This document shows, piece by piece, positions 13,793 to 22,225 of a DNA stretch of 30,330 bases. The first letter of the stretch is position 1, and every line of letters starts with the position of its first letter. A program made the position numbers and the translations under genes. The notes below the pieces were generated by a model, which saw nothing but the letters and a program-made list of their open reading frames with translations, was not told where the DNA came from and made no database searches. Origin of the DNA: HyVt-337 sp964428895. GTDB taxonomy: Bacteria; Planctomycetota; Phycisphaerae; SM23-33. Location: the NCBI GenBank assembly GCA_964428895.1, contig CAYRZU010000040.1, positions 1 through 30,330 of the forward strand. The letters run 5' to 3'.

Positions 13793-15859
13793 ATGCCTGA
13801 TCCGTTACCGACCGGCGCTGCCGTTCGCCATCCGCTGTGGCCCGAGGCCCGTTGGAACGTCAGCGGCCTGTTCACGCACGGCCGCATGATCTACGACCTC
13901 TACAACCTCCTGCGCGATCGGTACGGCTGCCGAATCGGCCTGGACAGCGTCCACGGCGCACCCGGCGTGCCGTGGAATAGCGGCCGGGTCAGCCATCTGC
14001 ACATGCCCACCGCTCAGGCGATGACCGCCACCGTCAAGAGCTTCAACGACATCGGCGTCGGCGTCTTCATGACCTTCAGCAATCACATTCTTGACGCCGG
14101 CGACCTCGACCATCGCGACGCCAACACGCTGTTGGACTACATCGACAACGATAGTGGCCTCAACGGGGTGATCCTGTCCAGCGATCTGCTGTTTGACCAC
14201 ATCCGCAAGACCCACCCCAATCTGAAATTGACCGCCTCGGTGGTCAAAGTCACCATCGAAGAGGGGGGAGGGGACCTGGACTACTATCGATCACACCTGG
14301 AACGCTTCGACAGTGTCATGCTGCACCCCACTGACGGGTTCAACTACGACCTGCTCGCCCAGCTCGACCCTGACCGGATCGAAGTGCTCGTCAACGAGAA
14401 CTGCGCCCGCAACTGCCCGCACCGGGCCGAGGATTACGAGCACTTCGCCCTGATCATGAAGGCCGGGCAAACCGACCTGCAGAGGACCCAGCTCCAAGAG
14501 TTCGAGAACGCCTCCTGCCGCATGCCAATGCGGAACATGACCAACGCCCATCGCAGCTACAACTTCACCACCACTGAAATGTTGGCTGCCTATGAGCTGG
14601 GCTATCGGCGATTCAAGCTGCAGGGCCGACAGGACAAACCCCCCAATTTCCTGTTCGATTTCCTCCGGTACATCATCGAACCGGAAATCGTCATGCCCAT
14701 TATCTTCAAGGCCTTCACCTCCGGCCAAGCCGGTCGGCACGCCTTGGATGCCTTCAAGAAGGCCCAGGCCGCCGGCGCCGACGCCAATGCGCCCCAACCC
14801 AGCAACAACGAACAGCCCGAGACCCCGCCGGTTAAGCCCATGGTGGTGGAGGTCCCCAAGAGTGTCCCCCCAAACCGTTTGCCGACCGGCCCCGATGCCG
14901 TGCATCCGCTGTGGCCCGAGGCCCGGTGGAACGTCAGCGGGCTGTTTGCCCACGGCAAGCTCATCTATGACGTGCTGGCCGTCCTGGCCCAGCGGTTCGA
15001 CTGCCATCCCAAGATCGACGGCATCCACGGCGCCCCGGGCGTACCGTGGAATAGCGGACGACTGATCGCCAAGCCCCCCCCAAACTTCGACGCCCTGGCC
15101 GAGGTCATTCGGCGCTACAACGAAATGGGCGTCGGGACCTACTACACCTTCAGCAACCACCTGCTTGAGCCGGACGATCTGGACGACCCCGTCTGCAACC
15201 GAATGCTGGAGATGATCGATAACGGCAGCGGGCTTAACGGCGTGATTCTCTGCAGCGAGTTGCTGTACGATCACGTCAGCACCCGCCATCCCAAACTCAA
15301 ATTGACCGCCTCGGTGATCAAGGTGACGGTGGAAGAGGGTCTGGGCCTAGCCGACTACTACAAGACCATGACCGAGCGTTTCGACAGCGTCATGCTGCAC
15401 CCGGACGATGGGTTCGAGTACGACCTGCTCGCCGAGCTCGACCCCGACCGCATCGAGATCCTAATCAACGAGAATTGCGGCCTGCATTGTCAGGTCCGGG
15501 CCGATCACTACTTCCGCATGGCCAGCCAGCAACGGGCCTCCGCCCTCAAGCTTGCCCAGATGCCGACCGACCGCCGCCAAAAGGTAGGTTGTCTCATGCC
15601 CGTGGAAACGTTGGCGGGCAATGTGCGGTCGTGCAACTTCACCACCGCCGAAATGAAGCGGGTCTACGACCTGGGATACCGCCGGTTCAAGCTGCAAGGC
15701 CGCGATGACAGCCCGAGCTTCTTCCTGTACGATCTCATGCGATACATGCTCGAGCCGAATCTGCTTCTGCCCGTCGTCTACAAGAGCTTCATGAGCGGCT
15801 GGGCTCGGGAGGTCACCGACGAGGCGGCCCGGGCCATGGAATCACGTCATCGGTTGTAG
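13793..15859 (+). CDS. Internally duplicated protein with two C-x3-C-x33-C modules, unknown function
   Basis: The 688-aa protein consists of two homologous halves (about residues 5-325 and 363-688) joined by a Pro/Ala/Asn-rich linker. Both halves contain HPLWPEARWNVSGLF, HGAPGVPWNSGR, LKLTASV(V/I)KVT, FDSVMLHP, NENC and a G(Y)RRFKLQGR segment. Each has three Cys at identical spacing: C204, C208, C242 and C562, C566, C600. The order of strands, a conserved Asn-Glu-Asn-Cys and the Cys pattern faintly recall peptidase-U32-type TIM barrels, some of which bind Fe-S clusters, but I do not recognise the family. There is no signal peptide, so it is probably cytoplasmic. GGAGG (13777-13781) is 11 nt before this ATG and 8 nt before an adjoining TTG (13790), which could be the true start. 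It stands alone behind its own promoter. Confidence 0.85.
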   Translation: MPDPLPTGAAVRHPLWPEARWNVSGLFTHGRMIYDLYNLLRDRYGCRIGLDSVHGAPGVPWNSGRVSHLHMPTAQAMTATVKSFNDIGVGVFMTFSNHILDAGDLDHRDANTLLDYIDNDSGLNGVILSSDLLFDHIRKTHPNLKLTASVVKVTIEEGGGDLDYYRSHLERFDSVMLHPTDGFNYDLLAQLDPDRIEVLVNENCARNCPHRAEDYEHFALIMKAGQTDLQRTQLQEFENASCRMPMRNMTNAHRSYNFTTTEMLAAYELGYRRFKLQGRQDKPPNFLFDFLRYIIEPEIVMPIIFKAFTSGQAGRHALDAFKKAQAAGADANAPQPSNNEQPETPPVKPMVVEVPKSVPPNRLPTGPDAVHPLWPEARWNVSGLFAHGKLIYDVLAVLAQRFDCHPKIDGIHGAPGVPWNSGRLIAKPPPNFDALAEVIRRYNEMGVGTYYTFSNHLLEPDDLDDPVCNRMLEMIDNGSGLNGVILCSELLYDHVSTRHPKLKLTASVIKVTVEEGLGLADYYKTMTERFDSVMLHPDDGFEYDLLAELDPDRIEILINENCGLHCQVRADHYFRMASQQRASALKLAQMPTDRRQKVGCLMPVETLAGNVRSCNFTTAEMKRVYDLGYRRFKLQGRDDSPSFFLYDLMRYMLEPNLLLPVVYKSFMSGWAREVTDEAARAMESRHRL

Positions 15860-15874
15860 CCCGTCCGCAACTGC

Positions 15875-15907
15875 CGACACGACAAAGCCGTCGTAACGCT
15901 CGTGTCG
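15875..15907. repeat. Inverted repeat with alternative pairings
   Basis: CGACACGA (15875-15882) pairs with TCGTGTCG (15900-15907). Inside, ACGAC can instead pair with GTCGT. It lies 15 nt after the upstream stop, so it may be a terminator without a T tract or a control element for the gene at 16030, for which no clear promoter was found. Confidence 0.35.
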
Positions 15908-16029
15908 CACTGCGGCTCGGCCGATACAGTACAAGTAGGGCCCACCGCAGCCTTGGGGCTGAGGCCAGCGAGTAGGCGCTCTGTTCGCCTGTCCACATCC
16001 GTGGGCCCACCGGGAATAGCGATCCGACT

Positions 16030-19000
16030 ATGAGCAACGCGGTCAATTCAAAGATCTTGCTGGTTGCCTGGGACTCCGCCGGCTGGGATGTCGTCAACCC
16101 CCTCCTAGACGGCAACGAGCTGCCCCATCTGGCTGGGCTGGTGCAGCGGGGGGTGATCGGTACGATGAATTCGCCCAAGCCGTTGATGGAACCGGCAATC
16201 TACACCTCCCTGGCCACCGGAAAACACCCCGACCGCCACGGGGTCTACGGCACCCACGAGGTCTACGACCACGGCCGAGCCGCCCGGCCGGTCACTCGCT
16301 TGTCCCGCCAGGCCAAGACCTTTTGGGAGATCCTATCCCAACAAGACATTCCTTGTAACGTCGTGGGCTTCCCGTCGGTGGACGTCGCCGAGCCTGTCAA
16401 CGGTGTCTTTGTCGGCCGCAATTTCTTCATCAGCCCACCGGCCAACTACTGGGATCCGTTCGAGATCCCCGACGACAGTGTCTACCCGCCCGACCAGCGG
16501 GCAACGTTACAGGAGTACACCGTCACGCTGCAGGACATCGACGCCCAGACGATGTATCTGTTCGCTCCCCACATGAATGAGCTGGCGGGCGACGACCCGT
16601 ATCTCCTCCGGATTGGCGCATCGGTCGCCCGCACCCTGACCGTGCACACCGTATCCACCTGGCTGATGGAAAACACCGACTGGCAGGTAATGAGCGTCAG
16701 CTACCCGGCCATCGAACAGCTGAGCCGGTACTTCCTGAAGTACCGAGCTCCCAAGCTGGACTGGGTCGACCAAGTCGAGTTCGACCATTTCAACGATGTC
16801 GTCAGCAGCTCTGTCCGACTGTGCGACCTGCTGCTGGGGCGCCTGCTGTATCTGGCCGGCGATGACGCCACCGTCATCGTCTATTCCCCCCGGGCCTACA
16901 TCCCTCACACCCAAGCCCCGCGGGGGGCCGTGCCCATGGGGCCCCGCGCCGAGGCCAGTCAGCATCGCCCGCAAGGCATCTTCGCCATGCAGGGCGCCGG
17001 CGTACGCGCCGATGCCCTGGTCCACGGGGTGCGCGTCGTCGATGTCTGCCCGACCATCCTGCGCCTCTGCGACCTGGCCGTTCCCAAGGACATGGACGGC
17101 CGTACCTTGGCCGACGCCTATGACCAGCCCTTGGGCGGCCACAAGAGCATCGATACCTGGGATAGCGTCCCACCGGCCATACCCGAGCTCCCCGAGGACA
17201 TGCAGCCCGTGCCGTGGCAGGAGCTATTCTGCTTCAACTCGCCTTACGGTTACCGCGCCGCGGCCAATATCCAAATCGAGCATGATTGGCAAATGGCCGA
17301 AATGCTCACCAACACCGCTCGCCCATGCCTGGCCGTACCCCTGATCACGCGCTTGTACTACAGCAATCCGTTGCGGACAGCCATGGCGCCGACCATCGCC
17401 GAAGTCCTCTACCTACTGGGACTGGTCGACGAAGCCATCGCCATCATCCGGAGCTACGTGGCGTTGTTCCGCGACACGCCTAACGGCAAATTCTTCGCCG
17501 GCGTCATCGCCCCGCAAGAAGGCAGGGACTTCGAAGCTCTGGATCTGTTCGAGTCGGCCGCCGAGGCTGACCTGCCGACCCCCAATGTGTACTTCCATCT
17601 CGGGGAGATCTACCGGCGCTCCCACCGAATCGACCGCGCCCTGGGATCCTATGACCGATCCGTCGAGGTCGACCCGCACTTCCTGCTGGGGTACATCGGC
17701 GCCGCTCAGGCCCACACTCAGACCGGCAACTACGAGGCCGCCATCGACACCATCCTCAAGGGGCTGTCCGTGGACTTCTCCCACGCCCCCAGCCATTACT
17801 TCCTGGGGACCTATCTGGAGAAATTCGGTGACCTCGACGGCGCCAAAGGCGCCTACCAGAACGCCTTGACCTTCAAAGCAGACTTCCAGCCTGCGCAAGA
17901 TCGCCTGGATGTGCTGCTATCGGGCCAAGAGCGTCCCGAAGCCGAAGGTGACCAATCCGACCAGGCCGAGCAGGACACGGCTGTCGTCGCCTCCGGTATG
18001 TCGCGATGGGAAGTCGACGATTTGCGGCTGATCGTCCAGTCGGCCCGCCAAGAGATCATGGCCTGGGCCAACCATTTCATTCAGTCCTTCCAGGAAGCCG
18101 ACCTTAGGATGGACGACTACCTCCTTGAGAACGCACAACTGATCTCCGAACGAACCGACGAACCCGTCACGATCCTGTCGGGGACCGGGCCGGCTCTAGC
18201 TGACACGGGTTTCATCATTCGTCCGGCCATGCCGGCTGACCTGTCGCAATTCAGGCCCTTGGCCGCACGGGCGATCTCCGAACGCGACCAATATGAACTG
18301 TTCGTCTTCCATCGAGCCAATCAAGAGCGCCTCCATGGAGTGATGGCACTGCGAATCGTCGAGGCCACCGGCAAGAAGCTCAACCTCCTGGTGCAATTGC
18401 TGACCGGCGAGGGTGAAGACGAAACGGGCCTCAGCGACAACGCTGTCGCCCGGCTCTTGGTTCGGGCCGGCATCGCCCGAGCCGCTGCCTCCGGGGCCGA
18501 CCAAATCGACTACACCGTCGCGACCGGGCAGAATGACATCATGCCGGTTCTTCAGGACCTAGGCTTTGCTGTCACCAAACGGGAACTCGTGATGGTGCTG
18601 GACATGATCAGAACGCGCGACCGCTGCCTACGTGTGGTGGATTGGTTCCGGCGGAGAGGCGCCATCGGCGATGACGTTCGTTGCCTGCCCCTCAGGGACG
18701 TTCCCACCTACAGGGTCGACCGATTCTTCCGCGGGTACTTCACCGACGGAATTGGGCCCAAACGCATGGAGCTGGATGGCGAGATATGCCGCGTCGTTCT
18801 CAAAGGCGATGACATTGTCGCCGCCTTCAGTGGCTATCAGGAAGGTGAGACCTTCATCGCCCCGCGCATTGCCGTTGCAGACGGACACCGCGGCGGCTGG
18901 GCCACCCCCATGTGCATCGGCGAGGGCGCCGCCGCCGGGGCTCAGGCGGGTCTGACCGGCATCGGCATGTACGCCGACCAAGAGGCCTTCCCCGACATGG

Positions 19001-19104
19001 TCAGGATGGCCCGACGCCTCGACGCCGAGGAACTCAACAGCCGCTGCACCCTGCGCCTACCCCTGGCCGCGACCTGGCCAGAGCTGACCTCATCTGACAC
19101 CTGA
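16030..19104 (+). CDS. Degenerate alkaline-phosphatase-fold, TPR and GNAT-like fusion protein
   Basis: The 1024-aa protein begins with a type I phosphodiesterase/alkaline-phosphatase fold (about 8-370): LLVAWDSAGWDVVNPLL, ELPHLAGLVQRGVIG and YTSLATGKHPDRHGVYG match the family. Key positions are lost: the Ser/Thr nucleophile site reads LMEP, the second metal site reads YSPRAYIPH instead of SDHG, and the usual D-x-x-x-H segment reads AIEQLSRYF. It is therefore probably a non-catalytic fold. TPR-like helices span about 518-630 (YFHLGEIYRRSHRIDRALGS, YEAAIDTILKGL). From about 727 FIIRPAMPADLSQFRPLA starts a GNAT-like acetyltransferase region, perhaps with a second GNAT-like lobe at about 870-1010. 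No signal peptide is seen, so it should be cytoplasmic. A role as a scaffold or regulated acetyltransferase is inference. The SD is weak. Confidence 0.8.
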   Translation: MSNAVNSKILLVAWDSAGWDVVNPLLDGNELPHLAGLVQRGVIGTMNSPKPLMEPAIYTSLATGKHPDRHGVYGTHEVYDHGRAARPVTRLSRQAKTFWEILSQQDIPCNVVGFPSVDVAEPVNGVFVGRNFFISPPANYWDPFEIPDDSVYPPDQRATLQEYTVTLQDIDAQTMYLFAPHMNELAGDDPYLLRIGASVARTLTVHTVSTWLMENTDWQVMSVSYPAIEQLSRYFLKYRAPKLDWVDQVEFDHFNDVVSSSVRLCDLLLGRLLYLAGDDATVIVYSPRAYIPHTQAPRGAVPMGPRAEASQHRPQGIFAMQGAGVRADALVHGVRVVDVCPTILRLCDLAVPKDMDGRTLADAYDQPLGGHKSIDTWDSVPPAIPELPEDMQPVPWQELFCFNSPYGYRAAANIQIEHDWQMAEMLTNTARPCLAVPLITRLYYSNPLRTAMAPTIAEVLYLLGLVDEAIAIIRSYVALFRDTPNGKFFAGVIAPQEGRDFEALDLFESAAEADLPTPNVYFHLGEIYRRSHRIDRALGSYDRSVEVDPHFLLGYIGAAQAHTQTGNYEAAIDTILKGLSVDFSHAPSHYFLGTYLEKFGDLDGAKGAYQNALTFKADFQPAQDRLDVLLSGQERPEAEGDQSDQAEQDTAVVASGMSRWEVDDLRLIVQSARQEIMAWANHFIQSFQEADLRMDDYLLENAQLISERTDEPVTILSGTGPALADTGFIIRPAMPADLSQFRPLAARAISERDQYELFVFHRANQERLHGVMALRIVEATGKKLNLLVQLLTGEGEDETGLSDNAVARLLVRAGIARAAASGADQIDYTVATGQNDIMPVLQDLGFAVTKRELVMVLDMIRTRDRCLRVVDWFRRRGAIGDDVRCLPLRDVPTYRVDRFFRGYFTDGIGPKRMELDGEICRVVLKGDDIVAAFSGYQEGETFIAPRIAVADGHRGGWATPMCIGEGAAAGAQAGLTGIGMYADQEAFPDMVRMARRLDAEELNSRCTLRLPLAATWPELTSSDT

Positions 19105-19180
19105 GCTGCCCGAGCCCCCGCGCCGCCCACTCCCGTTCCCTCGCCTTTGGCGGGCCCCGCTGGGCCGGAGCCCTCCCGAC

Positions 19181-19209
19181 TTGTCAGATCGCTACAGGTC
19201 TCGTATAGT
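19181..19209 (+). promoter_or_regulatory. Sigma70-like promoter of the coiled-coil gene
   Basis: TTGTCA (19181-19186), 17 nt, TATAGT (19204-19209), a close match to consensus. It leaves a leader of about 110 nt before the ATG at 19326. Confidence 0.6.
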
Positions 19210-19325
19210 GGGGATGTTGGACGTTGTATCCTATCTAGCATGTTGGGGCGCAGCGAGCGCCGGCAGGGAGTGGCGTGATGGCTTCCGGTCGAGCACATAT
19301 GGGTACAGTCAAGAGGGTTGAAACC

Positions 19326-20060
19326 ATGAAGCGAGTCGTTCTGTTCACCACGGTTCTGGCGATCGCCGCCTGCGCGCTGGCGGGCGATACGGACGTTGAG
19401 AAACTCCAAGCTGAACTCGCGCGACTGGAAGCCCGGGTCAAGCTGCTGGAGGCGGACAACGCCAGGCTCAAGGGCCATCTGGCCAGGCTCAAGTCCGAGA
19501 ACGCCGAGATGGCCAAAGAGCTCGGCAGGGAAGAACCCACCGGGGATCCGGAAACGTACCTGGTCTATTGGGACCAGCCGCGGACCAAGAAATGGTTCGA
19601 CGAGATGTATCTCAAATACGCCAAGAACATGACCGTGGATTGCAGCGGACCCAAAGACTACTACTACGACATCGGCGAGGACCGCCTCAAGCAGAATCGC
19701 CACCTCCGGAAGGGCCGATGGATCCGAATCGTGGCGGCCACCATTACCGACATCACCGGACCGACCACCATGGAGATCAGTATCCCCGAACTGACCTACC
19801 GCAATCCGGCCTATCACCGATCCAACCATCACCCCAAGGAGATCACACATCAGGCTCAAGAGGGCACCATCCGCTGCGACACCACCGACCACGAGAAGGG
19901 GAACCGGTTCACCGGGGAACTCGTCCGCCTGTCAGGCCGCCTCTATCCCTACGAGCTACCGACCAAGACGCAATTCAAGAAGGCCCTAGAGGGCGGTCAC
20001 AGGCTGGTCCAGTACCGATACAAGAAGGACGGCACTGTCGACCGGACCAACGAGCGGTAG
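19326..20060 (+). CDS. Exported coiled-coil protein, possible lipoprotein
   Basis: The 244-aa product starts with a short export signal, MKRVVLFTTVLAIAACALAG. IAAC could be a lipobox (Cys16); otherwise signal peptidase I could cut after ALA. Residues about 23-68 form a heptad-patterned coiled coil (EKLQAELARLEARVKLLEAD, LKGHLARLKSENAEMAKEL). The remainder is a compact Tyr/Lys-rich domain (DYYYDIGEDRLKQNRHLRKG, RIVAATITDITGPTTMEISI) of no family I recognise. Longer in-frame starts at 19275 or 19278 exist but would bury the signal peptide; AGAGGG precedes the chosen ATG by about 9 nt. It is a single-gene unit ending 89 nt before the tRNA gene. By its layout it is an envelope protein, perhaps an oligomeric spacer. 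Confidence 0.75.
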   Translation: MKRVVLFTTVLAIAACALAGDTDVEKLQAELARLEARVKLLEADNARLKGHLARLKSENAEMAKELGREEPTGDPETYLVYWDQPRTKKWFDEMYLKYAKNMTVDCSGPKDYYYDIGEDRLKQNRHLRKGRWIRIVAATITDITGPTTMEISIPELTYRNPAYHRSNHHPKEITHQAQEGTIRCDTTDHEKGNRFTGELVRLSGRLYPYELPTKTQFKKALEGGHRLVQYRYKKDGTVDRTNER

Positions 20061-20149
20061 CAGGAGGGCATCCAACGTAATGCGCTGCTGCCGTTGCGTC
20101 TCTTTGCCGATACCAATCTACAGGTTGCACGCTATGCTAGTGCGCCTCT

Positions 20150-20233
20150 GGCCCGGTGGCGGAATTGGCAGACGCTAGGGATTTAAAATCCCTTGTCCTT
20201 CGGGACGTGCGGGTTCAAGTCCCGCCCGGGCCA
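20150..20233 (+). tRNA. trnL: tRNA-Leu, anticodon UAA
   Basis: Acceptor GGCCCGG (20150-20156) pairs with CCGGGCC (20226-20232), with discriminator A20233. The D-arm contains GGCGGAATTGGCAGACGC. The anticodon stem AGGGA/TCCCT encloses the loop TTTAAAA, giving anticodon TAA. A long variable arm (GTCC/GGGAC) marks a class II tRNA, and the T-arm is GCGGG-TTCAAGT-CCCGC. CCA is not encoded. A -10-like TATGCT lies at 20133-20138 without a clear -35. Confidence 0.96.
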
Positions 20234-20284
20234 ATTCGGATTGCTGACCGAGTCGTCGGTCTCACCAGTAACCGCGCAAAGAAC

Positions 20285-20312
20285 CGCCCCGACGAGTTGG
20301 GCCGCGGGGGCG
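20285..20312 (-). terminator. Possible terminator of the gluzincin gene
   Basis: CGCCCC (20285-20290) pairs with GGGGCG (20307-20312) about 27 nt past the minus-strand stop, followed by GTTCTTTG on that strand. The stem is only 6 bp. Confidence 0.35.
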
Positions 20313-20338
20313 TGGGAAAACCGTAGTGTCTGGCCCGA

Positions 20339-21619
20339 TCACATCGCCCGGGCTGCGTGCAGCCACTTGTCCACCAGTTGCTGGCGGGTCAGCCCGTAGG
20401 CTTCTTTCAGGGCGTCATCCTGGTCCATACCTTCCTTTAGCAGCTTGTAGAAGGTGATGAACTCCTTCTTCTTCTTGAACATCATGTAACGAACGAGGCT
20501 CTGCATGACGGCGTAGTCCAAGGCCGAGCCGCGAAATCGGTCGAAGTTGGTCTCGATATCGACCGACCCGTCCCGAACATACCGGGTCGCCGACCGCCAC
20601 CACTTGTCCGCCCGACAATCAGGGACCAGTTCGGCCGCCATCAGCTCGGCAATGCCTTCGTTGTACCAACTCGGAAGCTTGATATCGCTCAGGTAACGAG
20701 CGTTGAAGGCATGGGTGGTCTCATGGACCAGCAGTTCAAAGAACCACTTTTGGGCTTCGGCCTTGGTCAACTGGGAATACTTGACCTGGTTGAGCACCAC
20801 GAACGTCACGCCCATTCGGCTCCAGCAGTACCCGCCGGCCCGGATACCCGATGGCCGAAGCAGGCAGTTCACGTTGAATCGGTTGAACTCGCGTTCGGTC
20901 CAGAACACGTAGATCGGCAGCTTGGGCGACCAGATATTGTGCTTGCGGTTGATGTCGAATTCTTTGCACAGACGGCTGTAGAGCTTCTCGCAGACCTTGG
21001 CCAGAGCCCGGTGATCGCGCTTATCCCACGTGGTGTAGATCAGGAAATGGTCGGTTTCGATCTTCTTGCAGTCAGCTTGGACCTTCTCCTTGATGACTTC
21101 GTGCCACCCGTCCACCAATTCCAGAATGGCCGCCTCGGCCTCTGGATGCGACTGGCGGAACTTTTGGCCTTCCACTTCGGCATCGGGGTTCACGTCGACG
21201 GGCTTCTCCGGGTTCTTGCGAGTGACGCTGACGAGTTTCTGGAGGCCCTTGTCACGGTCCAAGGCGCGCTTGAACCACTTCTCGGCCTCTTGTTCATCTT
21301 CATGCCAGTTCAGCTCTTGTCGGCCGTACTCCACGAAGATGCGGGGATTGTCGAACCCCATCGCCAAAGATCGTATCTCAAACAGGCTCCACGGGTGGAT
21401 GTCCTCGATGGGGTAGGTCACTTCCTTGCCGGCCCGCTTGAAGGTAACCTGGGCCTCCTCGACCTTGACCAGATCAGCCTCGAACTCCTTGCCGTCCCGC
21501 ATTGTCACCTCAACCTCGACGGGTTCGGGCTCGGCCTGCTGGGCCCGGGCCCCCAAGACCACCAGCGACAGCACAATAGACGCGACGGCTAGGCCCCAAA
21601 GGCACTTATCGACTTTCAT
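20339..21619 (-). CDS. Exported gluzincin-like metallopeptidase (peptidase MA-like)
   Basis: The 426-aa product has a Sec signal (LWGLAVASIVLSLVVLGARA, cleaved before QQ). An N-terminal region with a small beta domain (VEVTMRDGKEFEADLVKVEE) leads to the peptidase part. There LLVHETTHAFNARYL carries the zinc motif HExxH, and LPSWYNEGIAELMA supplies the downstream Glu typical of gluzincins in the peptidase-MA clan. The C-terminal helices (DYAVMQSLVRYMMF, LTRQQLVDKWLHAA) match the pattern of such secreted peptidases, where the bulky-hydrophobic tail packs behind the active site. The active-site residues are intact. It should act in the periplasm or outside on an unknown protein. GGGAG lies about 7 nt before the ATG. 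It is transcribed alone, converging on the tRNA gene. Confidence 0.8.
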   Translation of the reverse strand: MKVDKCLWGLAVASIVLSLVVLGARAQQAEPEPVEVEVTMRDGKEFEADLVKVEEAQVTFKRAGKEVTYPIEDIHPWSLFEIRSLAMGFDNPRIFVEYGRQELNWHEDEQEAEKWFKRALDRDKGLQKLVSVTRKNPEKPVDVNPDAEVEGQKFRQSHPEAEAAILELVDGWHEVIKEKVQADCKKIETDHFLIYTTWDKRDHRALAKVCEKLYSRLCKEFDINRKHNIWSPKLPIYVFWTEREFNRFNVNCLLRPSGIRAGGYCWSRMGVTFVVLNQVKYSQLTKAEAQKWFFELLVHETTHAFNARYLSDIKLPSWYNEGIAELMAAELVPDCRADKWWRSATRYVRDGSVDIETNFDRFRGSALDYAVMQSLVRYMMFKKKKEFITFYKLLKEGMDQDDALKEAYGLTRQQLVDKWLHAARAM

Positions 21620-21676
21620 CGTTATCTCCCGCGATTGTCAGGTGTCACAACGAGCATCCCTGCGCTCTTGGCAATG

Positions 21677-21705
21677 AGTATAGCACAGCCCTTGTCGTAG
21701 AGTAA
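21677..21705 (-). promoter_or_regulatory. Possible promoter of the gluzincin gene
   Basis: Minus-strand TATACT (21677-21682) with a weak -35, TTACTC (21700-21705), at 17 nt spacing. It sits 58 nt before the start codon. Confidence 0.35.
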
Positions 21706-21779
21706 CGCCAAATCGGCCGTCAGCCCGCGCCCGGCGGGGCAGGGCGAAGATCACCACCACAGGCCCGCACGCCATTAGG

Positions 21780-21809
21780 TTGACAATGTCCGACCGGCCG
21801 CCATAGGAT
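21780..21809 (+). promoter_or_regulatory. Sigma70-like promoter of trxA-nnrE
   Basis: Perfect -35 TTGACA (21780-21785), 18 nt, TAGGAT (21804-21809), about 70 nt before the trxA start. Confidence 0.6.
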
Positions 21810-21878
21810 GACCATGCCGGCGCCACGGAGCGCGCCCGGCGCCGTCAAACCAATTACCCCATGGAAGAAGGGCCCGAG

Positions 21879-22208
21879 ATGAGCAGCGAAAATGTGGTCG
21901 AACTGACTGATGCTAACTTCGAGCAGGAAGTGGTCCGAGCCGACGTCCCCGTGCTGGTGGACTTCTGGGCCGAATGGTGCATGCCCTGCAAAATGCTCGC
22001 CCCGACCATTGAGGAACTCGGGAGTGAGTACGCCGACCAGGTCAAGATCTGCAAGCTCGATACTGACAACGCCCGCGAGACTTCCATGAAGTTCGGCATC
22101 AGCGCCATTCCCACGGTGATCCTCTTCAAAGACGGCATGCCCGCCAAGAAGTTCGTGGGTCTCCAACAGAAGGCCGAACTCAAGGCCGCCATCGACGAGC
22201 TGCTCTAG
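21879..22208 (+). CDS. trxA: Thioredoxin with a WCMPC active site
   Basis: The 109-aa product is a single thioredoxin domain: VLVDFWAEWCMPCKMLAP carries the redox pair C34/C37 and FGISAIPTVILFKDG the cis-Pro loop. There is no signal peptide, so it is a cytoplasmic thiol-disulfide reductase that would be recharged by thioredoxin reductase. The active site reads WCMPC rather than the usual WCGPC; the residue between the Cys pair tunes the redox potential, so its preference may differ from standard TrxA. AGAAGGG 6 nt upstream supports the start at 21879 over the in-frame ATG at 21861. nnrE follows after 17 nt, probably in the same transcript. Confidence 0.95.
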   Translation: MSSENVVELTDANFEQEVVRADVPVLVDFWAEWCMPCKMLAPTIEELGSEYADQVKICKLDTDNARETSMKFGISAIPTVILFKDGMPAKKFVGLQQKAELKAAIDELL

Positions 22209-22225
22209 CGATTGGGCCACCACCC

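Noticed and set aside
14291..15289. Long minus-strand frame (332 codons) opposite the duplicated three-Cys gene
   Set aside because: It is antisense to a clearly coding, internally homologous protein and shows no motif; long shadow frames are common at this GC content.
18942..19892. Long minus-strand frame (316 codons) across 19105-19325
   Set aside because: It spans two plus-strand genes and the promoter between them; it is composition-driven, with no signal peptide or family match.
20150..20233. tRNA-Leu as an integration site for a genomic island
   Set aside because: No integrase or duplicated 3' tRNA fragment was found in the window.
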